Assembly: GCA_000702085.1 (NCBI GenBank)
Contig: KL370861.1
Coordinates: forward strand, 746,911 to 810,910
DNA length: 64,000 bases
Reading direction: 5' to 3'
Source of the DNA: Lachnospiraceae bacterium P6A3
GTDB lineage: Bacteria > Bacillota > Clostridia > Lachnospirales > Lachnospiraceae
Part shown: positions 7,418 through 16,809 of the stretch, in pieces
Layout: the number at the start of each line of letters is the position of its first letter
Numbering within the stretch: position 1 is the stretch's first letter
Notes under the pieces: model-generated
Seen by the model: only the letters and a program-made list of their open reading frames with translations
Database searches by the model: none
What the model was told of the DNA's origin: nothing
Program-made: the position numbers and the translations under genes

Positions 7418-8272
7418 ATGGCAGGAAATGATTACGGCTGGTATCCCGGCCATATGACAAAATCAATAAGGGCTATACGCGGAGAACTCGGTCTGGTTGA
7501 TCTGTGTGTTGAGGTTATCGACGCCAGAATTCCTTTATCCAGCAGAAATCCCGATATCGATGAGCTGGCCAAGGACAAATACAGACTTATTATCCTGAAT
7601 AAGTCAGATCTTGCGGATGAAAAGAAATCAACCGCATGGGCCGAATATTTTAAATCCATAGGTATAGAAACTCTTCAGTTATGCGCCAAAGAACGGAAAG
7701 CATCGGATCTTGTCAAAAAGGCTGCGCTTAATGTATGCCGTGAAAAGATCGAAAGAGATAAAAAGCGCGGTATTTTAAACAGGCCTATAAGGGCTATGGT
7801 ATGCGGCATACCGAATGTGGGTAAATCAACCCTTATTAATACCATAACGGGTAAATCAAAGGCTCAGACGGGCAATAAACCCGGTGTCACCAGAAGCAAT
7901 CAATGGGTTAAGACTAATGCGGGAATTGACCTTTTGGATACTCCCGGACTTCTGTGGCCCAAATTTGAGGATAAATCCGTAGGTTTTAAACTGGCTGCCA
8001 TAGGCTCCGTAAACGATCAGGTTATTAACACCATGCAGCTTGCGGGAGAGGTCGTTCTTTTGATGAATGATCTTTACCCCGACAGAGTAAGGGAGAAATA
8101 TGAGATTGAAGATCTGACCAAACCCGAAGAAGTATTCAAAGCCGCAGCGTTTAAAAACGGTATTTTATTAAAGGGCGGTGAGCCTGATATTCAGAGAGCC
8201 GCCGATCTTATTCTTACCGACCTGAGGAGCGGAAAGCTCGGCAGGATCACATTGGAGGAGCCTTCACTGTAA
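7418..8272 (+). CDS. rbgA: Ribosome biogenesis GTPase RbgA (YlqF)
   Basis: 284-residue circularly permuted GTPase that acts late in 50S assembly. The permuted order G4-G1-G3 is visible: NKSDLAD (about residue 60), GIPNVGKSTLIN (about 129) and DTPGLLWPK (about 170). The start YPGHMTKSIRAI is the family signature, and the C-terminal helical domain follows. ATG comes immediately after the TAA of the upstream signal peptidase gene, and the stop overlaps the next one by a base (TAATG). Finding RbgA flanked by two signal peptidase genes is a known Firmicutes-type arrangement of lepB near ylqF. Confidence 0.95.
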   Translation: MAGNDYGWYPGHMTKSIRAIRGELGLVDLCVEVIDARIPLSSRNPDIDELAKDKYRLIILNKSDLADEKKSTAWAEYFKSIGIETLQLCAKERKASDLVKKAALNVCREKIERDKKRGILNRPIRAMVCGIPNVGKSTLINTITGKSKAQTGNKPGVTRSNQWVKTNAGIDLLDTPGLLWPKFEDKSVGFKLAAIGSVNDQVINTMQLAGEVVLLMNDLYPDRVREKYEIEDLTKPEEVFKAAAFKNGILLKGGEPDIQRAADLILTDLRSGKLGRITLEEPSL

Positions 8273-8826
8273 TGGACAGGAAAACAAAAAATAAAGTCTT
8301 AAAAGAATCATTTAACACCGCTGTTTATTTTCTTGTAGTCTTTTTGCTGGCTGCATTTGTCCTCAAATATGTGGGACAAAGATCCGTCGTGGAAGGTGAT
8401 TCCATGTACGGGACTCTCTATAACGGAGAAAGCGTCTGGGTTAATAAATTCAAGTACAGATTTTCCGAGCCCCAAAGATTCGATATTGTGGTATTTCCCT
8501 ATGAATATCAGGAGGATACATATTTCATAAAGAGGATAATAGGACTCCCCGGAGAAACGGTTTATATCGATGAAGAGGGTAATATCTATATCAACGGTGA
8601 GATTCTCGAAGAAAATTACGGATATGAAGTTATAAAGCCCGAAAACAGAGGGCTTGCCGCTCAGGAGATCGTTGTCGGAGAGGATGAGTATTTTGTTATG
8701 GGTGATAACCGTAATAACTCCATGGATTCCAGATATAACAACGTTGGAAATATACCCAAAGAAAAACTTATCGGTAAGGCTGTGTTCAGACTGTTTCCTC
8801 TTAAGTCATTCGGAGGCATTTATTGA
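8272..8826 (+). CDS. lepB: Signal peptidase I
   Basis: 184 residues with one N-terminal transmembrane helix (about 14-32). All S26 boxes are canonical: VEGDSMYGTL with the catalytic serine, YFIKRIIGLPGE with the catalytic lysine, and GDNRNNSMDSR near the C-terminus. It cleaves N-terminal signal peptides of exported proteins at the outer face of the membrane. Start overlaps the rbgA stop (TAATG) and its TGA overlaps the rnhB ATG (TTGATG), so the operon is tightly coupled. This is the more typical of the two signal peptidases in the operon. Confidence 0.94.
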   Translation: MDRKTKNKVLKESFNTAVYFLVVFLLAAFVLKYVGQRSVVEGDSMYGTLYNGESVWVNKFKYRFSEPQRFDIVVFPYEYQEDTYFIKRIIGLPGETVYIDEEGNIYINGEILEENYGYEVIKPENRGLAAQEIVVGEDEYFVMGDNRNNSMDSRYNNVGNIPKEKLIGKAVFRLFPLKSFGGIY

Positions 8827-9581
8827 TGGAAAGCATAGGTGATATCAAAGCAGCAATAGCCGGAACGCCGGATGAAAATCTGCCCGGAATCATTGCCCTG
8901 TATGAAAGCGATGAAAGAGGCGGCGTGCAAAAGCTTGTAGAAGGTGCACGCAAGAGATATGACAAACTACTTGCCGAGAAAAAAAGGATATATGAATTAA
9001 GATCTTTTGAAAGACAGTTCCCTGATCTGGAATTCATCTGCGGAATAGATGAAGTGGGAAGAGGCCCTTTTGCCGGTCCTGTGGTTGCCGGAGCCGTAAT
9101 TTTACCCAAGGACTGTGAAATATTATATATAAACGATTCAAAGAAACTGTCCGAAAAAGTAAGAGACAGACTTTATGACGAAATAAGCGAAAAAGCTGTT
9201 TCTGCTGCGGTAGGCATAGTTGATGCCGCAAGGATTGATGAGATAAATATTCTTCAGGCTACATATGAAGCCATGAGGCAGGCTATAAGCAAACTTGATC
9301 CAAAGCCCCAGCTTTTACTGAACGATGCCGTTACCATTCCCGGTGTGGATATAAAGCAGGTTCCCATCATTAAAGGTGATGCCAAGAGCATTTCCATTGG
9401 TGCGGCCAGTATTTATGCCAAAGTTACCAGGGATAGAATGATGAAAGAATACGATGCGGTATATCCCGAATACGGATTTGCCGCAAATGTGGGATACGGT
9501 ACTGCTGCTCACATCGAAGCACTTAAAAAGTACGGACCTTGTCCGATACACAGAAGAAGTTTTATTCACAGTTATATTTGA
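8826..9581 (+). CDS. rnhB: Ribonuclease HII
   Basis: 251 residues. Cleaves the RNA strand of RNA-DNA hybrids and removes misincorporated ribonucleotides. Catalytic acidic residues are in GIDEVGRGPFAGPVVAGAV (first D-E pair) with NDSKKLS, GDAKSISIGAASIYAKVTRD and GYGTAAHIEAL following. An N-terminal extension of ~65 residues precedes the core, as in Bacillus RnhB. I use ATG 8826, ten bases behind a GGAGG, not the TTG one codon earlier. Same operon as lepB and rbgA. Confidence 0.95.
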   Translation: MESIGDIKAAIAGTPDENLPGIIALYESDERGGVQKLVEGARKRYDKLLAEKKRIYELRSFERQFPDLEFICGIDEVGRGPFAGPVVAGAVILPKDCEILYINDSKKLSEKVRDRLYDEISEKAVSAAVGIVDAARIDEINILQATYEAMRQAISKLDPKPQLLLNDAVTIPGVDIKQVPIIKGDAKSISIGAASIYAKVTRDRMMKEYDAVYPEYGFAANVGYGTAAHIEALKKYGPCPIHRRSFIHSYI

Positions 9582-9599
9582 TCACAAGCGTAAAATGGT

Positions 9600-11501
9600 A
9601 TGACGGGAATCAGTGATATATTCTTAAACGGAATAAGACCTGTTACGGATGCTCCTTCTTCCAATGTTTCGGGAGACGGAATATCTTACCTGTCATCGCT
9701 TAAAAACGGAGATACGTTTTCTGCCAAGGTTATGGATGTTTCGGGGGCGGATGTAACTCTCAAACTTCCGTCAGGAGGAACGGTTAATGCCAAACTTTCC
9801 TCGGATATGAGTATCAGCCGGGGACAGACTATATCCTTCGAGGTTAAAAACGGCGGATCCACAGTATCCATTACCCCGCTTTTAACAAATACCTCCCCTG
9901 ATATCAGCGTTTTAAAAGCGCTTAACATGGCCCAGATCCCTGTTTCGGACACATCGGTGAACATGACTTCCGAAATGATGAAAGCAGGTCTTTCCATCGA
10001 CAGATCATCGCTTCTGGGAATGTATGAAAATGTAATGAACAATCCGGAAGCAAATGTTTCGGATATGGTCGATCTTACAAAACTGGGTTTGCCTGTTAAT
10101 CAGGAAAATATCAGTAATATAGAAAGTTACAAGAATCTGTCTTATCAGATTGATTCCGGACTTCAGTCTCTTGCCGAAAAAACAGATCAGGCTCTTCTTG
10201 ATATGGTTAAAGGAGGGGATGTATCAAATGCCGCAAGGCTTATGAGTTCCATAATCGATGCTTCCGCCATACACATGGAAGCAGGAACAACGATCGAAGA
10301 TATTGTCAAAGGTCCCGAAAATCCTCTTCAGTCCGATATTCCGGAGCTGAATATAACTGATGAGATTAAGACTCCGGATTTACCGGAAAAAGACGCTTCT
10401 CACCTTGAAACAAGCAATACGGATACTCTCAAGGATTCGGAAACGGGTGAAAAGAGTGTATCTGAAGGCAGTGATTCAGGTGCTGCCGTTTCTGCAGGGG
10501 AAACGAAAGCGGATGCTGCTTCCAGAGCCCTGGAACTTCTTAAGAATCTCAGTTCCGATAAGATTACTTCCGAAAATGAAGAAAGTTCCAAACCGTTACA
10601 AACCAATAATTCGGGAACGGTTTTAAATCGTGCAGAGGATCAGGCTCAGCCGTCAGTCAGGGATAATGTCACATTAAATGATGATTATGACAAATCCCTT
10701 ACGCTGTATAAGGATTTGAGCGGGGATAAAGATTTTGTTCCTGCCGATCTGAAGGATCTGTTAACGCATTTTTCGGAATTAACCCGGAAGGCTATTGTAA
10801 ACGGAGATATCGACTCGTTAAAAAAACTTGTGGAGTCCGATCCGTTAAGAAAGCTTTCCATGGCCGGCTTGAAAGACAGCTGGAGTATTTCTCCGTCAGA
10901 GGTTGCAGATAAAGAAAAAGTTGAATCACTTTATAAAAGGCTTTCATCCCAGCTAAATATGCTGAAGGAGGGTTTGGCCTCCGCAGGAGCACAAAACACT
11001 CCGGCAATGAATGCGGCAAACAACATGAGCTCCAATATAGATTTTCTTCAGCAGATCAATCAGATGTACGCTTATATTCAGCTTCCCATCAAGCTTTCCG
11101 GCGGTGAATCCGCACACGGGGATCTGTATGTTTTCTCAAACAGGAAAAATATGAGCTCCGATGATTCCGTAGTCACTGCTTTTATGCATCTTGATATGGA
11201 TAATCTGGGTCCTGTCGATGTTTATGTATCTATGGATGTGAATGCGGGCGGAAAGGTTTCCACCGATTTTACCGTAGCTGATGACGATACTTTGGATTTT
11301 CTGGACAAAAATATGCACCTTCTTACCGAGAGACTTCAGAAAAGAGGGTATGATCTTCAGGCATCGATGAAGGTTAAGGGAGAGGAAGAAGGTCCCGAAG
11401 AAAACGCACTTGACAAGGGCGGAGTCAACCTGCTTCTTGTTCATGCGGGAGGAGCCTTTTCGTATAAGGCCGGAATGAGATCATTTGATGTGAGGGCATA
11501 A
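9600..11501 (+). CDS. FliK/YlqG-like protein with a hook-length-control type C-terminal domain
   Basis: 633 residues, serine/aspartate-rich and largely low-complexity in the middle (about 270-350). The last ~130 residues (AYIQLPIKLSGGESAHGDLYVF through VYVSMDVNAGGKVSTDFTV) resemble the C-terminal domain of flagellar hook-length control proteins (Flg_hook), which in FliK touches FlhB to switch export specificity. The following gene encodes an FlhB C-terminal-like protein, matching the Bacillus ylqG-ylqH order after rnhB. There is no signal peptide or membrane segment. Role is inferred; it is not part of a flagellar operon here. The ATG has no obvious SD. Confidence 0.7.
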   Translation: MTGISDIFLNGIRPVTDAPSSNVSGDGISYLSSLKNGDTFSAKVMDVSGADVTLKLPSGGTVNAKLSSDMSISRGQTISFEVKNGGSTVSITPLLTNTSPDISVLKALNMAQIPVSDTSVNMTSEMMKAGLSIDRSSLLGMYENVMNNPEANVSDMVDLTKLGLPVNQENISNIESYKNLSYQIDSGLQSLAEKTDQALLDMVKGGDVSNAARLMSSIIDASAIHMEAGTTIEDIVKGPENPLQSDIPELNITDEIKTPDLPEKDASHLETSNTDTLKDSETGEKSVSEGSDSGAAVSAGETKADAASRALELLKNLSSDKITSENEESSKPLQTNNSGTVLNRAEDQAQPSVRDNVTLNDDYDKSLTLYKDLSGDKDFVPADLKDLLTHFSELTRKAIVNGDIDSLKKLVESDPLRKLSMAGLKDSWSISPSEVADKEKVESLYKRLSSQLNMLKEGLASAGAQNTPAMNAANNMSSNIDFLQQINQMYAYIQLPIKLSGGESAHGDLYVFSNRKNMSSDDSVVTAFMHLDMDNLGPVDVYVSMDVNAGGKVSTDFTVADDDTLDFLDKNMHLLTERLQKRGYDLQASMKVKGEEEGPEENALDKGGVNLLLVHAGGAFSYKAGMRSFDVRA

Positions 11502-11789
11502 ATGGCGGAAGATAAAAAAACAAAAGTTAAAACAGCCGTCGCTCTTGAGTACGATCCTTCCGACGATGCCCCCAGAGTCATAGCTTCGGGAACAGGTAAG
11601 CTGGCCGAGAAGATCATCGAAAAGGCACAGGAGAGCAAGGTTCCCATTCATGAGGACGATAAGCTTGCTCAGACTCTTTCCAAGCTTGAAATCGGTGAAA
11701 TGATACCTCCCGAGCTTTATGAGGTTGTTGCGGAAATACTGATATTTGTTGATTCGATGGACAAGATCAAGAATAAACTCAAAGGATGA
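11502..11789 (+). CDS. FlhB cytoplasmic-domain-like protein (YlqH/FlhX type)
   Basis: 95 residues matching the part of FlhB beyond its autocleavage site: TAVALEYDPSDDAPRVIASG then GKLAEKIIEKAQESKVPIHEDDKLA and a C-terminal IPPELYEVVAEIL. The NPTH cleavage motif itself is absent and there is no membrane part, so it mimics only the cleaved FlhB-CC fragment. Such stand-alone FlhB-like proteins (YlqH in Bacillus, FhlX in some clostridia) can interact with export substrates or with FliK. It follows the FliK-like gene with no gap and overlaps yraN by four bases (ATGA). Confidence 0.82.
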   Translation: MAEDKKTKVKTAVALEYDPSDDAPRVIASGTGKLAEKIIEKAQESKVPIHEDDKLAQTLSKLEIGEMIPPELYEVVAEILIFVDSMDKIKNKLKG

Positions 11790-12145
11790 ATAACAGACAA
11801 ACAGGTTCATATCACGAAGGCATCGCAATTGAATATCTTAAGAATAAAGGTTATAAGATAATTGACAGAAATGTTTTAAATAAATGCGGTGAAATAGATA
11901 TAATATGTTTGTCGGATCAAAATGAACTGGTTTTTGCAGAGGTTAAATACCGAAGCTCAGGGAAAGCCGGAGATCCCCTTGAAGCCGTTGACAGGCGTAA
12001 GATCAGGAAGATATGTAAAGCATCCGCAGCGTATTTAATGTATCATAAGGAATATACGGACTACCGGATCAGATATGATGTGATCGGTGTTTATGAAAAC
12101 AAAGAGATAAAGCACATAGAAAACGCGTTTTATTATGAGGTTTGA
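11786..12145 (+). CDS. YraN/UPF0102 family endonuclease-like protein
   Basis: 119 residues with the PD-(D/E)xK-type core of UPF0102: EYLKNKGYKIIDRN, CGEIDIICLSD, LVFAEVKYRSS and AVDRRKIRKICKASAAYL. The acidic residues E, D and the E-V-K triad suggest a metal-dependent nuclease fold related to Holliday-junction resolvases, but no activity is established for most members. The gene overlaps the previous one (ATGA) and is the usual neighbour of rnhB in Firmicutes. It ends the operon that began at 6842 or reads on into the two-component genes. Confidence 0.9.
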   Translation: MNNRQTGSYHEGIAIEYLKNKGYKIIDRNVLNKCGEIDIICLSDQNELVFAEVKYRSSGKAGDPLEAVDRRKIRKICKASAAYLMYHKEYTDYRIRYDVIGVYENKEIKHIENAFYYEV

Positions 12146-12147
12146 GC

Positions 12148-12843
12148 ATGGCTAATATACTCGTATGTGATGATGACAAAGATATAGTTTCCGCAATAGA
12201 GATATATCTTCTCGAAGACGGGCATATCATATTCAAGGCCTTTGACGGATACCAGGCTCTGGATATTCTTTCCAAGGAAGACATCCAGCTTGTGATTCTC
12301 GATATTATGATGCCCGAAATGAGCGGCATCGAGGTTGCCGAGAAAATCAGGGAAAACAGTGAAGTTCCCATTATTTTCCTGTCCGCCAAGTCCGAAGAAT
12401 CCGACAAGGTTGACGGACTTAATGCCGGTGGAGACGATTATGTTACCAAGCCTTTTTCTCCTGCGGAGCTTACGGCGAGAGTAAGGTCCAATTTAAGACG
12501 TTATACACAGTTCGGCAACAACAACGAACCTGCAAACAATCATATTTATTCTGCCGGAGCTCTTTGCATAAACGATGAAAGCAAGAGCGTTACCGTGGAC
12601 GGCGAACCTGTTAAGCTTACTCCCATCGAATATAATATTCTTTTGCTTCTGCTTAAGAATAAAGGCACTGTTTTTTCAACGGATAAGATTTTCCAGTCCA
12701 TCTGGAACGAAACTCCTATCGCTACAGATAATACAGTTGCTGTGCACATCAGACATATCAGAGAAAAAATTGAGATCAATCCCGGACAGCCCAAGTTTCT
12801 GAAGGTTGTATGGGGTGTCGGTTATAAGATAGAAGATATCTGA
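12148..12843 (+). CDS. OmpR/PhoB-family response regulator
   Basis: 231 residues. The receiver domain (1-~120) has the acidic pair in VCDDDKDI, the phosphoacceptor in LVILDIMMPEMSG, IIFLSAKS and DYVTKPFSPAEL. A winged-helix Trans_reg_C domain follows from about 135 (KLTPIEYNILLLLLKNKG, DNTVAVHIRHIREK, VVWGVGYKIE). It therefore binds DNA when phosphorylated, most likely by the histidine kinase encoded two bases downstream. I start at ATG 12148 behind a GAGG; the TTG two codons earlier overlaps the yraN stop. Target genes are unknown. Confidence 0.93.
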   Translation: MANILVCDDDKDIVSAIEIYLLEDGHIIFKAFDGYQALDILSKEDIQLVILDIMMPEMSGIEVAEKIRENSEVPIIFLSAKSEESDKVDGLNAGGDDYVTKPFSPAELTARVRSNLRRYTQFGNNNEPANNHIYSAGALCINDESKSVTVDGEPVKLTPIEYNILLLLLKNKGTVFSTDKIFQSIWNETPIATDNTVAVHIRHIREKIEINPGQPKFLKVVWGVGYKIEDI

Positions 12844-12845
12844 TC

Positions 12846-15542
12846 ATGAACAGAGTACTTGTCAGAAAAATCTTATTGCATATAAGCGTACATCTGTGCG
12901 CTTTTATGGCATTTATACTGGCTGCCGATATATTGTTCGGCAGTTATGTTTCTGTTGATTATATCGGGGATTCCGAAAAATACATCCTCGATCCTTTTCC
13001 CATGTCCGACGATGAACTGGACCGTATCGTAACGGATATTTTTGCCCATCAGGCAAGCGATATAATGAGATATACCGCCGCCTGCAGGATTCTGAGGGTT
13101 TCCAACGGCATAGAAGTAAACAGGATGGTCGATATATCCGACTATTATACAGGCGCTTCCAAGATCAAGATCAGATATTCGGTTTCAGATCTTATCAATT
13201 TCGGAAGACGCGGAGTTTCTTATACCGAGAGAAATTACAGTATTACCGATTTCGTATACCGTTACGGTGATCCCATGTATGTCCAAAACTTTGATCTGGA
13301 TGAATACGGAAATCTGTACTTTAAAGGATTTGAAAGTGTCAATAAAAACCGTGGTTCGGATTCTTATTCCCCTGAAGGAGATGATCTGATTCTTGGTGAC
13401 GGAGACAAGAAAATCCTTGATGCGATGGCCGAACTCGAACCTGCGGATCTTATGCATCTGATCGTAGAATATTGCATCAGACATTATCCCGATGATGTCA
13501 GCATGACTGTATGGGACGACGGAATGGTATATGTTACCGTTAAAGAACCCAATCTTGAGGGTGACTCCAGGTCCGATATGGATGATGAGGAATTGATCAG
13601 AAACTGGGATTCCTATTTTATCGTCATTGACGAATTGAAAGCCGCTGCGACTCTTTTCTCATCCTGTTATGACATATATCGTGAGGGTCAGACCATTTAC
13701 GATTCGGACAAGATGAATCTCTTTTATCATATAACCACTACGGATTCCCTGGGTATATCTCATGTTTATACCAACGATCAGGAATCCAAGAGGTATGATG
13801 ATACCGAGCTTACGGACCTTTATTCCGGTCATAAGCATTTTCTAATCTGTTACTATGACGATCTTGAGTATTCGACTCTTTCGGATATCAACGAATCCGT
13901 CATCACCGATGTTATCAAAGCATTTCCTACTGTTTATCCCGACAATACATGTGTCTGGATGTATCTTGATGATAATTTTTCCAAAGCGGAAGACATTTAC
14001 TACAACGTCAGCTATAAATTCAATGACGTAAAACAGCTTGCAAGGCTTTATGCGTTATTGATCACAATCTTTGCTCTTTTGTGGCTTCTTTCTTTTTCAT
14101 ATCTTGTATTTATTACCGGAGTTGTGGAAAGAGACGGAAAAGAAGTTTATATACTTTTACCTCAGGACCGCGTGTGGATAGAACTGCTGATCCTTCTGAC
14201 ATATGCGTTCTTTGTCATATTCCGGTATTACACTAAGTATCTTGGCGGTCTTCTGGATGAAAACCTTTCGGAATTTTCATCACTGAGCGACAAGCTTCTT
14301 AAAGACTCGGGAATATCATCTTATGTGATATTCGGTCTTTTCGGATTGTCTGTAAGTATGGCTCTTTCTTTTATCGTCTTTTCCATTGTTCGAAGGATAA
14401 GAGCCGGAGTGCTCGGAGAGTACTCTTTTACCAGGAAAGTAAAACAGCTTTTCGAGTGGTTTGCTTTATCGCTTTCGGGCGGAACCGGTGCTGCCGCTAC
14501 AGTGCTTTTACCTTATGTTTTGTTCCTGGGATCCAATTTCGGAGGAATGTTTCTGATCCTTCACCTGGTTAATTCCAAGATATATGTTTCTGCGATTCTT
14601 GTAGGCGGATTATTACTGTTTTTGGATGTTTCCGTCGGAATTACCATGTTCCTGATCACTGCGGAGAAAAAACAGCTCCTTGACGGCATAGCCAAGATCA
14701 GGGGAGGAGAAACCGATTATAAGATCAATGTAAAGAATCTTCGTGCGGAAAACAGGAATCTTGCTGAGAGTATCAATAATATCGGTGAAGGTATCAAGCA
14801 GGCGGTCGAAGATTCCATCGTAGAGGAACATCTCCGTACGGAGCTTATTACAAACGTTTCCCACGACCTTAAAACTCCCCTTACTTCAATAATCAACTAT
14901 TCCGATCTTCTTAAGAGGGATAACCTTACCGAAGATCAGAAAAAGGAATACCTTAAGGTAATTACCGATAAATCAATCAAGCTTAAAAAGCTCCTTGAGG
15001 ATCTCCTTGAGGCATCGAAGCTTTCTTCCGGTAAGATCGAGATAATCAAGGCCAGAACCAATCTGACCGAGCTGATTAATCAGGCACTCGGAGAGTATGA
15101 GGGCAGATTCAAGGAGAAAAATCTTGATGTTGTGACCAATGTATTTCCCAGAGTCCTTGTTTTTGCCGATGCCGCATGTATGTGGAGGGTTCTTGATAAC
15201 CTTTTCGAAAATATCTGCAAATATGCCATGAGCGGAACAAGAGTTTATTTTGAGCTCATTGCATTTAACGGAGAGGTTGAGATCAAGGTTAAGAATGTCT
15301 CCAGGGCAAAACCCGAATTCCAGGGATACGAGCTTACCGAGAGATTCATAAGAGGTGACCAGAGCAGGTCCGGTGAAGGCTCGGGTCTCGGACTTTTCAT
15401 CGCCAAGAGCCTTATAGAGGCACATAACGGTAAATTTGAAGTTGTAGTTGACGGCGACCAGTTTACAACCATTATAACCATGAAGGAACTTGGCTCCGAT
15501 ACAACCGACTGGGATTACATTTACGGGGACGATTTGTCGTAA
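12846..15542 (+). CDS. Membrane sensor histidine kinase with a large extracytoplasmic domain
   Basis: 898 residues. An N-terminal transmembrane helix (about 9-28) is followed by a ~370-residue extracytoplasmic region, then a cluster of about five further membrane segments (about 400-600), a HAMP-like linker, HisKA with the phospho-histidine in NVSHDLKTPLTS (H673), and HATPase_c with N box NLFENICKYA and G2 box GEGSGLGLFIAKS. It pairs with the OmpR-type regulator just upstream. The sensing domain shows no motif I recognise. The promoter of the next gene overlaps its 3' end. The kinase assignment is certain; the signal is unknown. Confidence 0.92.
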   Translation: MNRVLVRKILLHISVHLCAFMAFILAADILFGSYVSVDYIGDSEKYILDPFPMSDDELDRIVTDIFAHQASDIMRYTAACRILRVSNGIEVNRMVDISDYYTGASKIKIRYSVSDLINFGRRGVSYTERNYSITDFVYRYGDPMYVQNFDLDEYGNLYFKGFESVNKNRGSDSYSPEGDDLILGDGDKKILDAMAELEPADLMHLIVEYCIRHYPDDVSMTVWDDGMVYVTVKEPNLEGDSRSDMDDEELIRNWDSYFIVIDELKAAATLFSSCYDIYREGQTIYDSDKMNLFYHITTTDSLGISHVYTNDQESKRYDDTELTDLYSGHKHFLICYYDDLEYSTLSDINESVITDVIKAFPTVYPDNTCVWMYLDDNFSKAEDIYYNVSYKFNDVKQLARLYALLITIFALLWLLSFSYLVFITGVVERDGKEVYILLPQDRVWIELLILLTYAFFVIFRYYTKYLGGLLDENLSEFSSLSDKLLKDSGISSYVIFGLFGLSVSMALSFIVFSIVRRIRAGVLGEYSFTRKVKQLFEWFALSLSGGTGAAATVLLPYVLFLGSNFGGMFLILHLVNSKIYVSAILVGGLLLFLDVSVGITMFLITAEKKQLLDGIAKIRGGETDYKINVKNLRAENRNLAESINNIGEGIKQAVEDSIVEEHLRTELITNVSHDLKTPLTSIINYSDLLKRDNLTEDQKKEYLKVITDKSIKLKKLLEDLLEASKLSSGKIEIIKARTNLTELINQALGEYEGRFKEKNLDVVTNVFPRVLVFADAACMWRVLDNLFENICKYAMSGTRVYFELIAFNGEVEIKVKNVSRAKPEFQGYELTERFIRGDQSRSGEGSGLGLFIAKSLIEAHNGKFEVVVDGDQFTTIITMKELGSDTTDWDYIYGDDLS

Positions 15543-15562
15543 TCGTAAAGCGGTGATATAAT
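15534..15562 (+). promoter_or_regulatory. Promoter for the PRPP synthetase-der-plsY-gpsA unit
   Basis: TTGTCG (15534-15539), 17-base spacer, TATAAT (15557-15562) with a TGn extension (TGA at 15554-15556). The -35 lies within the last codons of the histidine kinase gene. Confidence 0.7.
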
Positions 15563-15601
15563 AAAGCGCTTTTTAAAATATTACAGGACAGGAACAGATT
15601 T

Positions 15602-16792
15602 ATGCCTAATATTGTAGAACTTGAAAATTCAATGCCCGTAGGTAAGCTTAAGCTTATTGTTCATCCTTCTTTCGGAAGCAAAGGTGATAAGATCAACGAT
15701 TACCTTGCTCTTTTCAGAAAAGATATTCATAACGATCTTGTTAAGAATGATCCCGCTTTCCAGGGATACCAGATGGATGATTACAGGCTTTCGTTTGAAA
15801 TTCCCAGATTCGGAAGCGGAGAGGCTAAGTGTAAGCTTAACGAATCCACAAGAGGAATGGATGTTTATATTCTCGTAGACGTATGTAATCACTCGATTAC
15901 CTACAATATGAACGGCTACGAAAACCATATGTCTCCCGATGATATATATCAGGACCTTAAGAGGATCATCGCATCCATTGACGGAAAAGCTTCCAGGATA
16001 AATGTCATCATGCCCTTTATGTATGAGGGCAGACAGCACAGAAGAACCGGAAGAGAATCCATGGACTGCGCTTATATGCTCAAAGAGCTCCATGATATGG
16101 GTATGTATAATTTCATTACCTTTGATGCCCACGATCCCAGAGTCTCAAATTCAATCCCTCTTAACGGATTTGATAACTTTATGCCTCCTTATCAGTTTAT
16201 CAAAGCTCTTCTTTGCAATGAGGACGATCTTATCGTTGATGAGGATCATATGGTTGTTATTTCACCCGATGAAGGAGCTTTGGACAGAGCGATTTATTTT
16301 GCCAACGTACTCGGACTCAATACCGGTACTTTCTATAAGAGAAGAGACTATACCAAGATCGTTAACGGTAAGAATCCCATTGTTGCTCATGAATTCCTGG
16401 GAGACAACATCGACAGCAAGGATGTTGTAATCATTGATGACATGATCTCTTCCGGCGGAAGTATGGTGGATACCGCAAGACAGCTTAAAGAGATGAATGC
16501 AAGACGTGTGTTTATCTGTACAACATTCGGACTCTTTACCGAAGGCCTTAAGATCTTTGATGAGGCCTATGAAAAGGGTTATTTTGACAGGGTTATTACC
16601 ACCAACCTTACATATCTTCCTCCCGAAATATATGACAAGCCTTATTTCATTGAGGCCGATATGTGTAAATTCATTGCTTCGATCATTGATTTCATGAATC
16701 ATGATTCATCCATGTCGAACGTAATGGATAACACCCAGAAAATGCATGCGGTTCTGGAAAATTACAACGCACGCAGAAATATTGAACTTTAA
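15602..16792 (+). CDS. Ribose-phosphate pyrophosphokinase-like protein (long form)
   Basis: 396 residues, against ~315 for ordinary Prs. The PRPP-binding loop is VVIIDDMISSGGSMVDTA (about 275-292), the ATP-site region reads MPFMYEGRQHRRTGRES in place of the usual YARQDRK form, and the pyrophosphate/metal region is TFDAHDPR. It would make PRPP from ribose 5-phosphate and ATP for purine, pyrimidine and amino-acid synthesis. The extended N-terminus and divergent ATP loop suggest the diverged PRPP synthetase branch of clostridia, or a phosphoribosyltransferase-fold paralogue. It is first behind a good promoter; its SD is weak. Confidence 0.82.
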   Translation: MPNIVELENSMPVGKLKLIVHPSFGSKGDKINDYLALFRKDIHNDLVKNDPAFQGYQMDDYRLSFEIPRFGSGEAKCKLNESTRGMDVYILVDVCNHSITYNMNGYENHMSPDDIYQDLKRIIASIDGKASRINVIMPFMYEGRQHRRTGRESMDCAYMLKELHDMGMYNFITFDAHDPRVSNSIPLNGFDNFMPPYQFIKALLCNEDDLIVDEDHMVVISPDEGALDRAIYFANVLGLNTGTFYKRRDYTKIVNGKNPIVAHEFLGDNIDSKDVVIIDDMISSGGSMVDTARQLKEMNARRVFICTTFGLFTEGLKIFDEAYEKGYFDRVITTNLTYLPPEIYDKPYFIEADMCKFIASIIDFMNHDSSMSNVMDNTQKMHAVLENYNARRNIEL

Positions 16793-16809
16793 GTGTTAGG
16801 AGACTCCTT

